Assembly (NCBI GenBank): GCA_025058055.1
Contig: JANXEU010000007.1
Coordinates: 64,379 to 101,322 of the forward strand
Origin: Candidatus Calditenuaceae archaeon
GTDB taxonomy: Archaea; Thermoproteota; Nitrososphaeria_A; Caldarchaeales; Calditenuaceae
Length of the DNA stretch: 36,944 nt
Reading direction: 5' to 3'
The notes under the pieces are model-generated. The model was not told the DNA's origin, did not search any database, and saw nothing but the letters and a program-made list of their open reading frames with translations. Position 1 is the first letter of the stretch, and each line of letters opens with the position of its first letter. Position numbers and translations under genes: made by a program. This document shows positions 1-7,427 of this stretch, piece after piece.

Positions 1-1
1 C

Positions 2-484
2 AAGAGGACGCTCTTCATGGAGTGGTGCTATCCTCCCTTCTGCGGCGGCCATTGGGTGCCGGAGATGGTCAGCATCGCTGGTGGAAGGGACTTCGGAGTT
101 CCGGGCGTGCCGTCTAGGATGGTCTCTCCACCGGAACTGATCTCTTTCATGCCGGAGGTCGTGGTGGTGGGACCGTGCGGCTTCAACCTCGAGAGGTCAC
201 GTAAAGACGCGGAGTCGCTAAACCAGCTGGATTGGTTCAGGGCGCTTCCGGCCTTCGCACGAAGGGAGGTCTACGCGGTCGATGCTAAGAGGTACTTCAG
301 CGGCCACGGCCCTTCAATAGCGGCGGGGGTCGAGGTGCTCGCGGAGGTCATCCACGGCGAGTGCGTCAGGGACTTAGCGCCAGAAGGTTCCTACACTAGG
401 GTCACGTTCGGCCTGATCGCCTCAGAGTCAGAAGGTAAAGACCTAGGAGAGCCGTGGTCAAACAGAGCTTCACGTAATACGTGA
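2..484 (+). CDS. Corrinoid/metal ABC substrate-binding protein (BtuF-like), C-terminal part
   Basis: The gene enters from the left edge; the reading frame is open from base 2, so the N-terminal half, including any signal peptide, is outside the window. What remains starts with KRTLFMEWCYPPFCGGHW, the 'EW-x-PPF-x-GHWVPE' pattern of archaeal and bacterial cobalamin-binding proteins of the BtuF type. It continues through GGRDFGVPG and a PEVVVVGPCGF strand to AAGVEVLAEVIHGE, where this family usually ends. About 40 further residues form an unconserved tail. Such proteins bind vitamin B12 or a metal chelate outside the cell and deliver it to a BtuCD-type transporter. The 3' end overlaps the convergent flippase gene by 83 bp. 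The exact ligand cannot be read from this fragment. Confidence 0.8.
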   Translation, partial: KRTLFMEWCYPPFCGGHWVPEMVSIAGGRDFGVPGVPSRMVSPPELISFMPEVVVVGPCGFNLERSRKDAESLNQLDWFRALPAFARREVYAVDAKRYFSGHGPSIAAGVEVLAEVIHGECVRDLAPEGSYTRVTFGLIASESEGKDLGEPWSNRASRNT

Positions 485-1385
485 GTAGCCTCCAACCGAG
501 GACCAACCCCCAGTCGCCGATACCGTATACTCCGAGGAGGTAGAGGTATACGCCTGCCTCCGTGACACCGGCCCCTCCCACCGATATCGGAAGGACGCCG
601 AGGGTGTTGCCAGCCATCGTCGCATATAGACCTGTGACCAGTCCGTTTGGGGAGAGGTCCTCGAGGAGCACCGAGAGGACCACCGATGGAAGCACGGCGA
701 CCGCTATAGAGGCCGTGGCCATGGCAGTCGCCCTCGAGAGACCTTTTGAGTCGACGATCCCTCTGAGTACCCGCTTCATCTCTCTAATGCCATCGCTAAT
801 CTCCCCTCTCACCCTAGGAGGCAAGAGGACCGAGAGCCTCCTCATCAGACCTCCTCCGTCCAAACCCCTTCCCGCGTAAGCGAAGAGCACGGCTGTGCCA
901 GCTAGCTGCGTCAGCGCCACAGAGAGCACGGCCGACGCGATCGCCCACGAACCGACGGAGGCCGCGTAGAGTGCGGACATCACCGCGAGGGGGGCTGAAA
1001 CTACCACATCGACCACCAGCTCCGCGGTCGAGATCCAGAAGGCAGTGATCGGCCTCTCGCCCTTTCTGGCAAGCATCACGGCGCGCGCCGCCTCATCAGC
1101 GACGAATGGGACAGTCGTCAGGGCGAAGAACTCGCTCGCACCCCGCATCATCAAGGCCTCGCGGACGCCTAACCTTACCCTGCCCACCGAGCCAACTATG
1201 AGGTAGAACCTCAACCCTTGAGCGGCCATTCTGAGGACAACCAACGCCAACGAGATCCAGAGGACCTGTGCGGGTAGCTCGTAAAGGTCTGAGAGCGTCA
1301 CGCCTGTGAACCTGGAGAGGGCTAACAGGACCGCTACGGCCACCACTGCACCGACCAGCGACTTACTCAGCTCCCTATTGGTCAA
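402..1385 (-). CDS. Lysylphosphatidylglycerol synthase TM region/UPF0104 family membrane protein (flippase-like)
   Basis: A 327-residue integral membrane protein with about eight hydrophobic segments. It shows the family features: a first TM near residues 9-28, a second TM followed by LVVLRMAAQGLRFYL, the stretch RGASEFFALTTVPF, and a late Gly-rich loop (LGVLPISVGGAGVTEAG). That loop is the 'PxGxGGxGxxE' signature of the LPG-synthase TM/AglD-like family, whose members act in lipid or polyprenol-linked sugar handling at the membrane. I place the start at TTG 1385. It overlaps the stop of the upstream methyltransferase as TTGA and has a strong GGAGGG ribosome-binding site 5 nt before it. The frame is open further upstream, but that part lies inside the methyltransferase gene. 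Coupling to a methyltransferase suggests a joint role in lipid or glycan modification (inference). Confidence 0.8.
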   Translation of the reverse strand: MTNRELSKSLVGAVVAVAVLLALSRFTGVTLSDLYELPAQVLWISLALVVLRMAAQGLRFYLIVGSVGRVRLGVREALMMRGASEFFALTTVPFVADEAARAVMLARKGERPITAFWISTAELVVDVVVSAPLAVMSALYAASVGSWAIASAVLSVALTQLAGTAVLFAYAGRGLDGGGLMRRLSVLLPPRVRGEISDGIREMKRVLRGIVDSKGLSRATAMATASIAVAVLPSVVLSVLLEDLSPNGLVTGLYATMAGNTLGVLPISVGGAGVTEAGVYLYLLGVYGIGDWGLVLGWRLLTYYVKLCLTTALLGLYLLTLRRSGRT

Positions 1386-1927
1386 AAGACCCTCCTCGAC
1401 ACGATGCAGATCGACTGCTGGAGGTACTTGAGGAAGCTCGGAGACCGGTCGCTCTTTGGGAGGAAGACGTGAAGCATCAGCCTCAACTTCGCCGCCGTCT
1501 CGAAGCCGTTCATCCTCAGCACCCTTTCCAGAGACCACCAGCTGAACCTGTGGACGTGCGTCGGGTCGGCGAGGCTGTCGTAGATGCCCAACCCCAAGAA
1601 GTTCGGCGTCGTGATCAGCATCGAGCCCCTGCTTCGCAGTACGCGACCGACCTCGCTAAGGCAGCGGTGGATGTCTCCGACGTGCTCGACGGTGTCTAAG
1701 GCAACCACCCAATCGAATACGCCGTCCCTGAACGGGAGATGAGTGGCCGACGCCACCACGTCCGGCCTCACGCGTCTGTCAACGTCCACCCCCACGTAGT
1801 TCCGGTGCTTAGCCCTTCGGCCGTATCCGTTGGCACCGGAGCCGATCTCTAGCACATCTTGAAGCGGTCCGATCACGCTCCTGACTAGAGCCTCTTTGTG
1901 AGGCCAGTACCTGTGGGGCTCGATCAT
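1382..1927 (-). CDS. Class I SAM-dependent methyltransferase (Methyltransf_11 type)
   Basis: A 181-residue small-molecule-type methyltransferase. Motif I is VLEIGSGANGYG, the SAM-ribose acid lies in VGVDVD, motif II region is FDWVVALDTVEHV and the post-motif is VLRSRGSMLITTPNFLG, which together resemble UbiE/Methyltransf_11 enzymes. The substrate is unknown. I prefer the ATG at 1927 (MIEPHRYWPHKEAL) because a TATA-like GCATAAAC lies on the same strand about 40 nt upstream. The frame continues to ATG 2014, so a start 29 codons earlier is possible. It is translationally coupled (TTGA overlap) to the membrane flippase-like gene downstream, which suggests a lipid, polyprenol or glycan substrate (inference). 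Confidence 0.8.
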   Translation of the reverse strand: MIEPHRYWPHKEALVRSVIGPLQDVLEIGSGANGYGRRAKHRNYVGVDVDRRVRPDVVASATHLPFRDGVFDWVVALDTVEHVGDIHRCLSEVGRVLRSRGSMLITTPNFLGLGIYDSLADPTHVHRFSWWSLERVLRMNGFETAAKLRLMLHVFLPKSDRSPSFLKYLQQSICIVSRRVF

Positions 1928-2023
1928 AACTCGTACCGACCCCTGAGGCTCAGCAACGCCGTTGCGTTTATGCCTTGTCTCGGAGGCGGTCGTAAAAACC
2001 CTCATTCTCATCATACGCCTTAC

Positions 2024-2033
2024 GCTTATAACG
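2024..2033. promoter_or_regulatory. TATA-like box in the divergent 1.9-2.06 kb region
   Basis: GCTTATAACG lies about 35 nt before the proposed GTG start of the exonuclease gene, a spacing that gives a very short leader. The motif is near-symmetric and could also serve the methyltransferase on the other strand if that gene uses its longer form. Confidence 0.4.
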
Positions 2034-2062
2034 GGTTCGCCAGCATCAGTCCGGGGTTGAAG

Positions 2063-2617
2063 GTGAGGCCTACCGTTATGGCACTGGACATAGAGACAAC
2101 GTCTCTACACGCCGACGTCGGACACTTCGTCTGTGCGGTCCTCGGGGACTACTGGACCGGCAGGTTGAGGGCGTTCGTAGTGAGGAAACCTCCGGAGGAG
2201 AAGACTGTCTTAGGAAGGGTCGTGACTGAGGTCGGAAGGGCCCACGTCCTCCTGACCTGGAGGGGAGGGGAATTCGACGTGCCGTGGCTCGCCTCGAGGT
2301 CGATCAAGCTCGGCATAGATCCGAGGCTCCTTTACAACCCGAAGCACTTGGACCTGGCCGCAGTCGTGGAGAGGGAGATGAAGCTGAGCAATTCCTCGCT
2401 CTGGAACGTCGCTCGGTTCTTGGGGTTGAGGAGGGAGGAGCCAACGACAGGTGCAGACGTCCCATCGCTCTACGAGAGCGCCCTTCTGGGGAACCGGGCG
2501 AGCGCCTCGAAAATATTGAGGCACTGTCGGGAGGACGTGAGGCTGACCATCGAGGTGGCGAAGCGCCTGCGGCCGCTCCTCCAGCAGCTCCATCCAGACC
2601 TACCTAATCTATCCTGA
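2063..2617 (+). CDS. DnaQ-like/RNase H-like 3'-5' exonuclease (YprB-type)
   Basis: A 184-residue protein with the DEDD exonuclease layout. Exo I is MALDIETTSL with metal ligands Asp9 and Glu11. The Exo II region is LTWRGGEFDVPWLASR with its Asp, and Exo III is ILRHCREDVRLTIEVA with the final Asp. The tract KLSNSSLWNVARFLGLRREE resembles the region joining Exo II and III in 'ribonuclease H-like YprB' proteins. It probably trims single-stranded DNA or RNA from 3' ends; substrate preference is unknown. GTG 2063 has a GGGG box 6 nt upstream; ATG 2078 is an alternative. The 3' end overlaps a small convergent ORF by 14 bp. Confidence 0.75.
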   Translation: MRPTVMALDIETTSLHADVGHFVCAVLGDYWTGRLRAFVVRKPPEEKTVLGRVVTEVGRAHVLLTWRGGEFDVPWLASRSIKLGIDPRLLYNPKHLDLAAVVEREMKLSNSSLWNVARFLGLRREEPTTGADVPSLYESALLGNRASASKILRHCREDVRLTIEVAKRLRPLLQQLHPDLPNLS

Positions 2618-2762
2618 TGCCGTGCTCGATCAGCGCTCTCTTGATCCTCTTTACCTCCTCCCTCAGCGCAACCACCTCCCTCACCAGCATCTCGATGTCC
2701 GATGGCAGGACCGGTGAGGGCCCCTTCAACCTCTTCACCAAGGGGTCATCGAAGTGTTCCAC
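2604..2762 (-). CDS. Small coiled-coil ORF, unknown function
   Basis: An open frame of 52 residues in the gap after the asparagine-synthase-like gene on the same strand, reading from GTG 2762 to TAG 2604. The N-terminal part is VEHFDDPLVKRLKGPSP. The rest, DIEMLVREVVALREEVKRIK and onward, has clear heptad spacing (L, V, L, V, I) and is rich in Arg and Glu like genuine proteins here. No strong ribosome-binding site precedes the GTG; the gap to the upstream stop is only about 25 nt, which fits read-through transcription from the asnB-like gene. I do not recognise the family. A helical dimerisation peptide is the most that can be said. Confidence 0.5.
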   Translation of the reverse strand: MEHFDDPLVKRLKGPSPVLPSDIEMLVREVVALREEVKRIKRALIEHGIRID

Positions 2763-2786
2763 GTCAAGACTGTTGTTGTACTGGGC

Positions 2787-4037
2787 TTAAAGAGTGCGCC
2801 TCAACCACCGCCTGATTACCTTCTCCACGCCCGTGCTGTACTGAGCTGCCCTCTTCTCAGCCGCCCACACCTCTTCGGGCAATGAGGCGACCCTCGCCAC
2901 CTCCCTAAGGGCGACCTTCCTGTCAGACCCCTTCACTTTTAGGTGAGCTGGTAGAGCCCGCGCTATCGAGACTACCTCCGGAGCGAGGTAAGGCACAGTG
3001 AGAGTAGCCCCTCCGAGTGCCGCTGAGACGTAGTCCCTCACGAGCCCGTGCGTCCATAGCTCTCTAAGGTCCGAACGCATGAGGGCCTCCAACTTCCGCT
3101 CTCCGCCTTCCTCCAAGGCCCTAACGTACTTCGCGTAGCCGCCGAAGAGCTCATCGGCGCCCTGTCCCACCACTAACTGGCAGAGCCCGAGCGACCTAGC
3201 TAGGGACGCACAAGTGTACTGAACCACCGCGAGCGAGAGGTCCATCGGCCTCTCAAGACCCATCACCCTCCTCAGGTAGGTTGCAGTGCGAGCGACCTCG
3301 TCCTCCGTTAGCTCGTGGATCACGTGATCAACGCCGAACGACCTCGCAGCCCTCCTAGCCCTCTGGAAGTCGGTTGACCCGCTCACGCCAACCGTGATCG
3401 CGACCACACTCCTTACTTGCTCCGAGACAAGTTTCAGCAAGAGACCGCTGTCGAGACCGCCTGACAGGCACACCGCGCATCGACTGCCTACGTTCCTCGA
3501 GACAGAGCCCTCAAGGGCCTTCAGAAGCTCCTCAGTCGTGATAGGGCGACCCTCAGACCCTTCCTCACAGGTGCTCGAAAGCGAGCTGAAACCGTCAGCC
3601 TTCAACTCGAGTATCGAGCAGGGCGGTGACCTAACCACAGACGCTGGACCGATTGCTCGAGGCCACTGTGCCACTCCTATGACCTCCCCGAACGCGATGA
3701 ACGACGGTATGGTTGAGAGGTGATCCGTCACGACCCTGATCCGGCCCTCCTCGATGCTTCCCTTCAGCCAGGAGCTCGGATCCCTGACGCCCTCCTCAGC
3801 TAACCTCGCAGAGACCTCGAATTCCGCACTGGTACCGGACAGCCTGACCGGCTCACCCACAGTGTGCAACACGACGAGGGCCCACCTTGACTTCAGCTCG
3901 GGAAACAGCTGTACGGGAACATGGCGGCCGTCCGCGTAGACCTCCAACCTCCTCCAAGATCCGGATACCGATAGAATCAGATCGTGGTACTTGGAGTGGA
4001 AGACCTTGCGGTGGGATAGCGTCAGCTGAAATAACAA
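2787..4037 (-). CDS. Asparagine synthase-like protein lacking the glutaminase cysteine
   Basis: A 416-residue protein whose C-terminal half is the asparagine synthetase PP-loop ATP pyrophosphatase: SGGLDS at residues 192-197, then LVVGQGADELFGGYAKYV, the AMP/Asp-binding signature of AsnB. The N-terminal ~150 residues keep a distant echo of the class II glutaminase fold (VVTDHLSTIPSFIAFGEVIGVA), but there is no Cys2 after the initiator. Glutamine cannot therefore be the amide donor through the usual mechanism. It may use free ammonia or amidate another acid. TTG 4037 lies 5 nt downstream of the atpB stop, so the two genes are probably co-transcribed, an unusual pairing. A true AsnB would be 500-600 residues. 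Confidence 0.7.
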   Translation of the reverse strand: MLFQLTLSHRKVFHSKYHDLILSVSGSWRRLEVYADGRHVPVQLFPELKSRWALVVLHTVGEPVRLSGTSAEFEVSARLAEEGVRDPSSWLKGSIEEGRIRVVTDHLSTIPSFIAFGEVIGVAQWPRAIGPASVVRSPPCSILELKADGFSSLSSTCEEGSEGRPITTEELLKALEGSVSRNVGSRCAVCLSGGLDSGLLLKLVSEQVRSVVAITVGVSGSTDFQRARRAARSFGVDHVIHELTEDEVARTATYLRRVMGLERPMDLSLAVVQYTCASLARSLGLCQLVVGQGADELFGGYAKYVRALEEGGERKLEALMRSDLRELWTHGLVRDYVSAALGGATLTVPYLAPEVVSIARALPAHLKVKGSDRKVALREVARVASLPEEVWAAEKRAAQYSTGVEKVIRRWLRRTL

Positions 4038-4042
4038 GTCGA

Positions 4043-5449
4043 TTAAGCGGCCTGCTGCGGCGCCCTCTTCCTGTAGTGTCTCTTAATGTGCTCCTCCTTG
4101 ACCTTGGTGAGTTCCGACTCTGGAAGAGTTGAGAGGATGTCCCACGCGATCTCCAGCGACTGATCGAGCGTCCTGTTCTCGTAGGCAGATTGATTGAGGA
4201 ACTTCTGCTCGAAGAGGTCGCCGAACTCCAAGTACTTCAGGTCCGAAGCCGAGAGCCCTCCCTTCCCGACGATCTCCGCGAGCGCCCTAAGCTGGACGGC
4301 CCTTGAGTAAGAGGCGTAGAGCTGGTTGCTGACGTCGCCGTGGTCGGGCCTCGTCTTCTTCGGTGCGATGATTCCCGGACCCATCAACCTGCTCAGGGAC
4401 ATCAACACGTTGATCGGTGGGTATATGCCCTTCCTGTAAATGTCCCTACCGAGGACGATCTGGCCCTCCGTGATGTATCCCGTTAAGTCGGGGATGGGGT
4501 GCGTGATGTCGTCGCTCGGCATCGAGAGTATAGGCATCTGTGTAACGCTGCCCTTCAGGCCCTTGATCCTTCCCGCGCGCTCGTAGACCGAAGCCAGGTC
4601 GGTGTACATGTACCCGGGGTAACCCTTCCTTCCCGGGACCTCCTCCCTCGCGGCGCTGATCTCCCTCAGGGCCTCACAGTAGTTCGTCATGTCAGTTAGT
4701 ATGACCAGCACGTGATAGCCCTGCTCGTATGCGAGGTACTCGGCCAGCGTGAGTGCGACTCGCGGCGTTATGATCCTCTCTATCGCCGGGTCGTCCGCGA
4801 GGTTCAGGAAGAGGGCTGACCTCGAGAGGGCACCGCTCTCCTCGAGGCTCGTCCTGAAGTACCTGGCCTCGTCGTTCTGGACACCGATCGCACCAAAGAT
4901 GACCGCGAAGTCCTCACCCTTGCCGGGGACCGTGGCCTGCCTAGCGATTTGGGCCGCTAGGACGTTGTGGGGCAGTCCCGATCCGCTGAATATCGGCAGC
5001 TTCTGGCCCCTCACCAGGCTGTTCATCACGTCGATCGCCGAGATCCCAGTCTGTATGAACTCCGAAGGGTACTCTCGCCGCTCCGGGTTTATTGGCTCGC
5101 CGTTAACGTCTCTGAAGTCCTCCGCGTAGGGTGCAGGCAAACCGTCAAGTGGTCTGCCTAGGCCGTCGAAGACCCTCCCCAAACACTCGATCGAGACGCC
5201 CCAACGCAAGGTGGTTCCTAGGAACCTCGCCTTGGTCCCTTCAATCGAGAGCCCCCTGGTTCCCTCGAAGACCTGGACGACCGCTCTTCCGCCTCCGACC
5301 TCGATCACCCTACCCAGCCTCCTCTCACCGGTTGCGGTCTCCACCTCAACGAGCTCCTCGAACCTCGCCCTCTCGACCTTGTCCACGATGACCAGCGGGC
5401 CCCTGATCTCATAGATCGAAGTGTACTCTACGCCCGCAGAGGCGCTCAT
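4043..5449 (-). CDS. atpB: A-type (V/A) ATP synthase subunit B
   Basis: A 468-residue regulatory subunit of the A1 head of the archaeal ATP synthase. It carries the beta-barrel N-terminus ([18 protein letters not shown]), [28 protein letters not shown] and [11 protein letters not shown]. The last has the degenerate P-loop position (SGSGLPHN in place of GxxxxGKT) that separates subunit B from catalytic [42 protein letters not shown] and the C-terminal helices (HIKRHYRK) complete the family pattern. Length is normal. A TATA-like box lies 26 nt upstream of ATG 5449. No other ATP-synthase gene is next to it; the neighbours are an asparagine-synthase-like gene and a divergent Lrp regulator, so the operon is split in this genome. 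Confidence 0.97.
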   Translation of the reverse strand: MSASAGVEYTSIYEIRGPLVIVDKVERARFEELVEVETATGERRLGRVIEVGGGRAVVQVFEGTRGLSIEGTKARFLGTTLRWGVSIECLGRVFDGLGRPLDGLPAPYAEDFRDVNGEPINPERREYPSEFIQTGISAIDVMNSLVRGQKLPIFSGSGLPHNVLAAQIARQATVPGKGEDFAVIFGAIGVQNDEARYFRTSLEESGALSRSALFLNLADDPAIERIITPRVALTLAEYLAYEQGYHVLVILTDMTNYCEALREISAAREEVPGRKGYPGYMYTDLASVYERAGRIKGLKGSVTQMPILSMPSDDITHPIPDLTGYITEGQIVLGRDIYRKGIYPPINVLMSLSRLMGPGIIAPKKTRPDHGDVSNQLYASYSRAVQLRALAEIVGKGGLSASDLKYLEFGDLFEQKFLNQSAYENRTLDQSLEIAWDILSTLPESELTKVKEEHIKRHYRKRAPQQAA

Positions 5450-5470
5450 CGGCTTCAGGGGTTGTCTTCA

Positions 5471-5480
5471 CCTAATAAAT
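5471..5480 (-). promoter_or_regulatory. TATA-like box for atpB
   Basis: On the minus strand this reads ATTTATTAGG. Its centre is about 26 nt from ATG 5449, the spacing expected for a leaderless archaeal transcript. Confidence 0.5.
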
Positions 5481-5526
5481 CTCGGGAGCCTCATCGTGGG
5501 CGTTGCAGAACTTGGGAGTCCTCGAA

Positions 5527-5534
5527 GATATATC
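5527..5534 (+). promoter_or_regulatory. TATA-like box for the Lrp-type regulator
   Basis: GATATATC is centred about 28 nt before TTG 5559. The spacing supports that TTG as the start and a leaderless message. Confidence 0.5.
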
Positions 5535-5558
5535 CCGCTGTGGGGTGTGGGTCGTAGG

Positions 5559-6038
5559 TTGAGGCTCGACAACCTCGACGTGAAGATCATCGACATCCTT
5601 CAGGAGGACTCGAGGAAGAGCGCGGCTGAGATCGCGAGGAAGCTCGGCATCCACGAGAACACAGTCCGATACAGGATCAGGAAGCTCCTCAAGGGCGGCG
5701 TGATCAGGAGGTTCACGGTGTTGTTGGACCCGCGAGCCCTCGGCCTGACCGTCTCCGCGGCCCTCATGATAAAGGTGGAGCCAGGGAGGATGGAATCGGT
5801 CACATCGACCCTAATGGAGATGAGAGAGGTCACGAACGTCTATCAGCTGAGCGGCGAGTACGACCTGATCGCGGTGGTCTTCGGCACCGACCTCACAGAC
5901 CTTCAGGCTAGAGTGAGCGCTGTGAGGAGGGTAGAGGGGGTCAGGGAGGTGAACGTCTTCGTCACGACGAGGGTCCTCAAGTCCGACGTCAGGTATTACC
6001 TGATCTCTCCGAAGCCTCAGCGCAGCTCCCCTGACTAG
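5559..6038 (+). CDS. Lrp/AsnC family transcriptional regulator
   Basis: A 159-residue regulator. The N-terminal winged helix is LDVKIIDILQEDSRKSAAEI followed by GIHENTVRYRIRKLLKGGVI, the standard AsnC HTH. The C-terminal RAM/ligand domain follows with TNVYQLSGEYDLIAVVFG, keeping the Gly-Glu/Asp-Tyr-Asp turn of these proteins, and FVTTRVLKSDVRYYL at the end. Lrp proteins form octamers and respond to amino acids or other small effectors. I start at TTG 5559 (MRLDNLDVK) because it matches family N-termini and sits at the predicted start of transcription; the open frame upstream is GC-rich and unlike the family. It is divergent from atpB, so it may regulate that gene, itself, or distant targets. 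Confidence 0.88.
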   Translation: MRLDNLDVKIIDILQEDSRKSAAEIARKLGIHENTVRYRIRKLLKGGVIRRFTVLLDPRALGLTVSAALMIKVEPGRMESVTSTLMEMREVTNVYQLSGEYDLIAVVFGTDLTDLQARVSAVRRVEGVREVNVFVTTRVLKSDVRYYLISPKPQRSSPD

Positions 6039-6116
6039 AAGCTCGGCCCTTGCCCTCGAGACCGTCCTGCAGTAAGCGAAGACTTCTGGGGTCGGCGGAA
6101 GTTCACAAGACCTGCA

Positions 6117-6342
6117 CTAGTTCGTTACAGCCCTAAGTAGGGCCCTCTCTATCAGCGGATGGGCGCCCTCGAAGTGGCCCTCATGAGCGTGTGCCTGGAC
6201 CTGGGATCCTCGACTCGATTTCCAGGATCAGCTTCTTCCCATTGATCATACGAGAGCCCCTCACCATCGGGCACCAAGAGTCAGCGTGTTCCAACTCAAG
6301 CGCGTCCCTTGCTTCATCGAGGCCGCACCGAGCACAACTCAT
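6117..6342 (-). pseudogene. Small cysteine/histidine-rich gene with an apparent frameshift
   Basis: Reading leftwards from ATG 6342, the frame gives MSCARCGLDEARDALELEH and ADSWCPMVRGSRMINGKKL, then ILEIESRIPGPG, and stops soon after. Moving by one base near positions 6187-6210 opens a second frame that gives AHAHEGHFEGAHPLIERALL and RAVTN before a stop at 6117. Both halves have protein-like composition (CxxC motif, a His-rich HAHEGHFEGAH stretch) and neither matches known domains by eye. The 226-nt span is one base over a multiple of three, as expected for a single-base indel. Either this is a decayed gene, a sequencing error, or two overlapping small ORFs. The 5' side faces the trxB promoter. 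Confidence 0.45.
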
Positions 6343-6415
6343 CACCGACGAGTAACGAACAGCCTCCCGATCAATGTCTCACGCTCCCGGACGGGCTGAA
6401 GAGGAAGAGCCGAAG

Positions 6416-6423
6416 GTTTATCA
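6416..6423 (+). promoter_or_regulatory. TATA-like box for trxB
   Basis: GTTTATCA lies about 28 nt before ATG 6447, consistent with a leaderless thioredoxin reductase transcript and with choosing that ATG over the longer open frame. Confidence 0.45.
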
Positions 6424-6446
6424 CGGGTTCGAGGGAAGAGTGGGCG

Positions 6447-7427
6447 ATGGTACAGGAGCCTTATGACATAGTCGTCATAGGATCGGGGCCTGCAGGTTGC
6501 ACGGCAGCCATCTACGCCGCGCGCGCAGGGATGAGGACGCTGATGATAGCGGGCGTGACGCCGGGAGGCCAGCTGATGCTCACGACAGTCGTCGAGAACT
6601 TCCCCGGATTCGCTGAGGGCGTAAACGGGCCTGAACTGATGGACCGAATGAGGGAGCAGGCAGAGAGGGCCGGGTCAGAGATCGTCTACGAGGAGGTAAA
6701 GGGCGTTGACCTATCGACGTACCCGTTCAAGGTCTACGCGGGCGAATCGGAGTATTCGGCGCTATCGATCGTCGTCGCGACCGGGGCTGCATCCAAGTGG
6801 CTCGGACTTGAGTCGGAGAGGAGGTTCATCGGGAGGGGAGTCTCGAGCTGCGCCACCTGCGACGCCCCGCTCTTCAGGGGCGCCAAGAACTTGGTCGTGA
6901 TTGGAGGAGGCGACTCGGCGATGGAGTACGCCCTCTTCTGCGCGAACCTCGCCGAGAGGGTGACGGTGATCCACAGGAGGGATAAGCTGAGGGCCTCGAA
7001 GGCGATGCAGGACAGGGCCTTCGCCAACCCGAAGATATCTTTCGTGTGGAACAGCGTCGTCGACGAGATCCTCGGGGACGTGAAGGTGAAGGCCGTGAAG
7101 GTGAGGAACGTGAAGACCGGAGAGACCGGCGTGATCGAGTGCGACGCGGTCTTCGTGGCGATCGGGCATGCTCCAGCCACCGAGTTCCTCAAGGGCTGGG
7201 TCGAGCTCGACGAGGACGGTTACATCGTCACCAGGGATCTCGTCAGGACGAGCGTCGACGGCGTATTCGCGGCGGGCGACGTCCACGACAAGAAGTACAA
7301 GCAGGCGATAACCGCTGCGGGTTTCGGGTGCATGGCGGCCCTGGAGGCGGTGAGGTTCGTGGAGGGCGTGAAGCTCGGTCAGGTCAGGCCCCCGCTGATC
7401 GCGAAGACGGTCGGCGAGAAGCGGTGA
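6447..7427 (+). CDS. trxB: Thioredoxin reductase (FAD/NAD(P)H-dependent)
   Basis: A 326-residue flavoprotein reductase of normal length. It shows the N-terminal FAD dinucleotide fold (VIGSGPAGCTAAIYAARAG), the GGQLMLTTVVENFPGF segment, the redox-active Cys135-x-x-Cys138 in SSCATCDAP, the NAD(P)H fold (VIGGGDSAMEYALF followed by HRRDKLRAS) and the C-terminal FAD motif DGVFAAGDVHDKKYKQAITA. It reduces thioredoxin-like proteins in the cytoplasm, which may also supply electrons to the ribonucleotide reductase encoded later in the window (inference). ATG 6447 is chosen from the TATA box position; the frame upstream has no family similarity. The 3' end overlaps the convergent endonuclease V gene by 44 bp. 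Confidence 0.95.
   Translation: MVQEPYDIVVIGSGPAGCTAAIYAARAGMRTLMIAGVTPGGQLMLTTVVENFPGFAEGVNGPELMDRMREQAERAGSEIVYEEVKGVDLSTYPFKVYAGESEYSALSIVVATGAASKWLGLESERRFIGRGVSSCATCDAPLFRGAKNLVVIGGGDSAMEYALFCANLAERVTVIHRRDKLRASKAMQDRAFANPKISFVWNSVVDEILGDVKVKAVKVRNVKTGETGVIECDAVFVAIGHAPATEFLKGWVELDEDGYIVTRDLVRTSVDGVFAAGDVHDKKYKQAITAAGFGCMAALEAVRFVEGVKLGQVRPPLIAKTVGEKR

Noticed and set aside
6421..6445. GGGTTCGAGGG as a tRNA T-arm
   Set aside because: The surrounding bases do not form acceptor, D or anticodon stems; I found no tRNA in the window.
6310..6446. Longer N-terminus for thioredoxin reductase
   Set aside because: The 46 extra codons lie upstream of the TATA box and have no similarity to the family.
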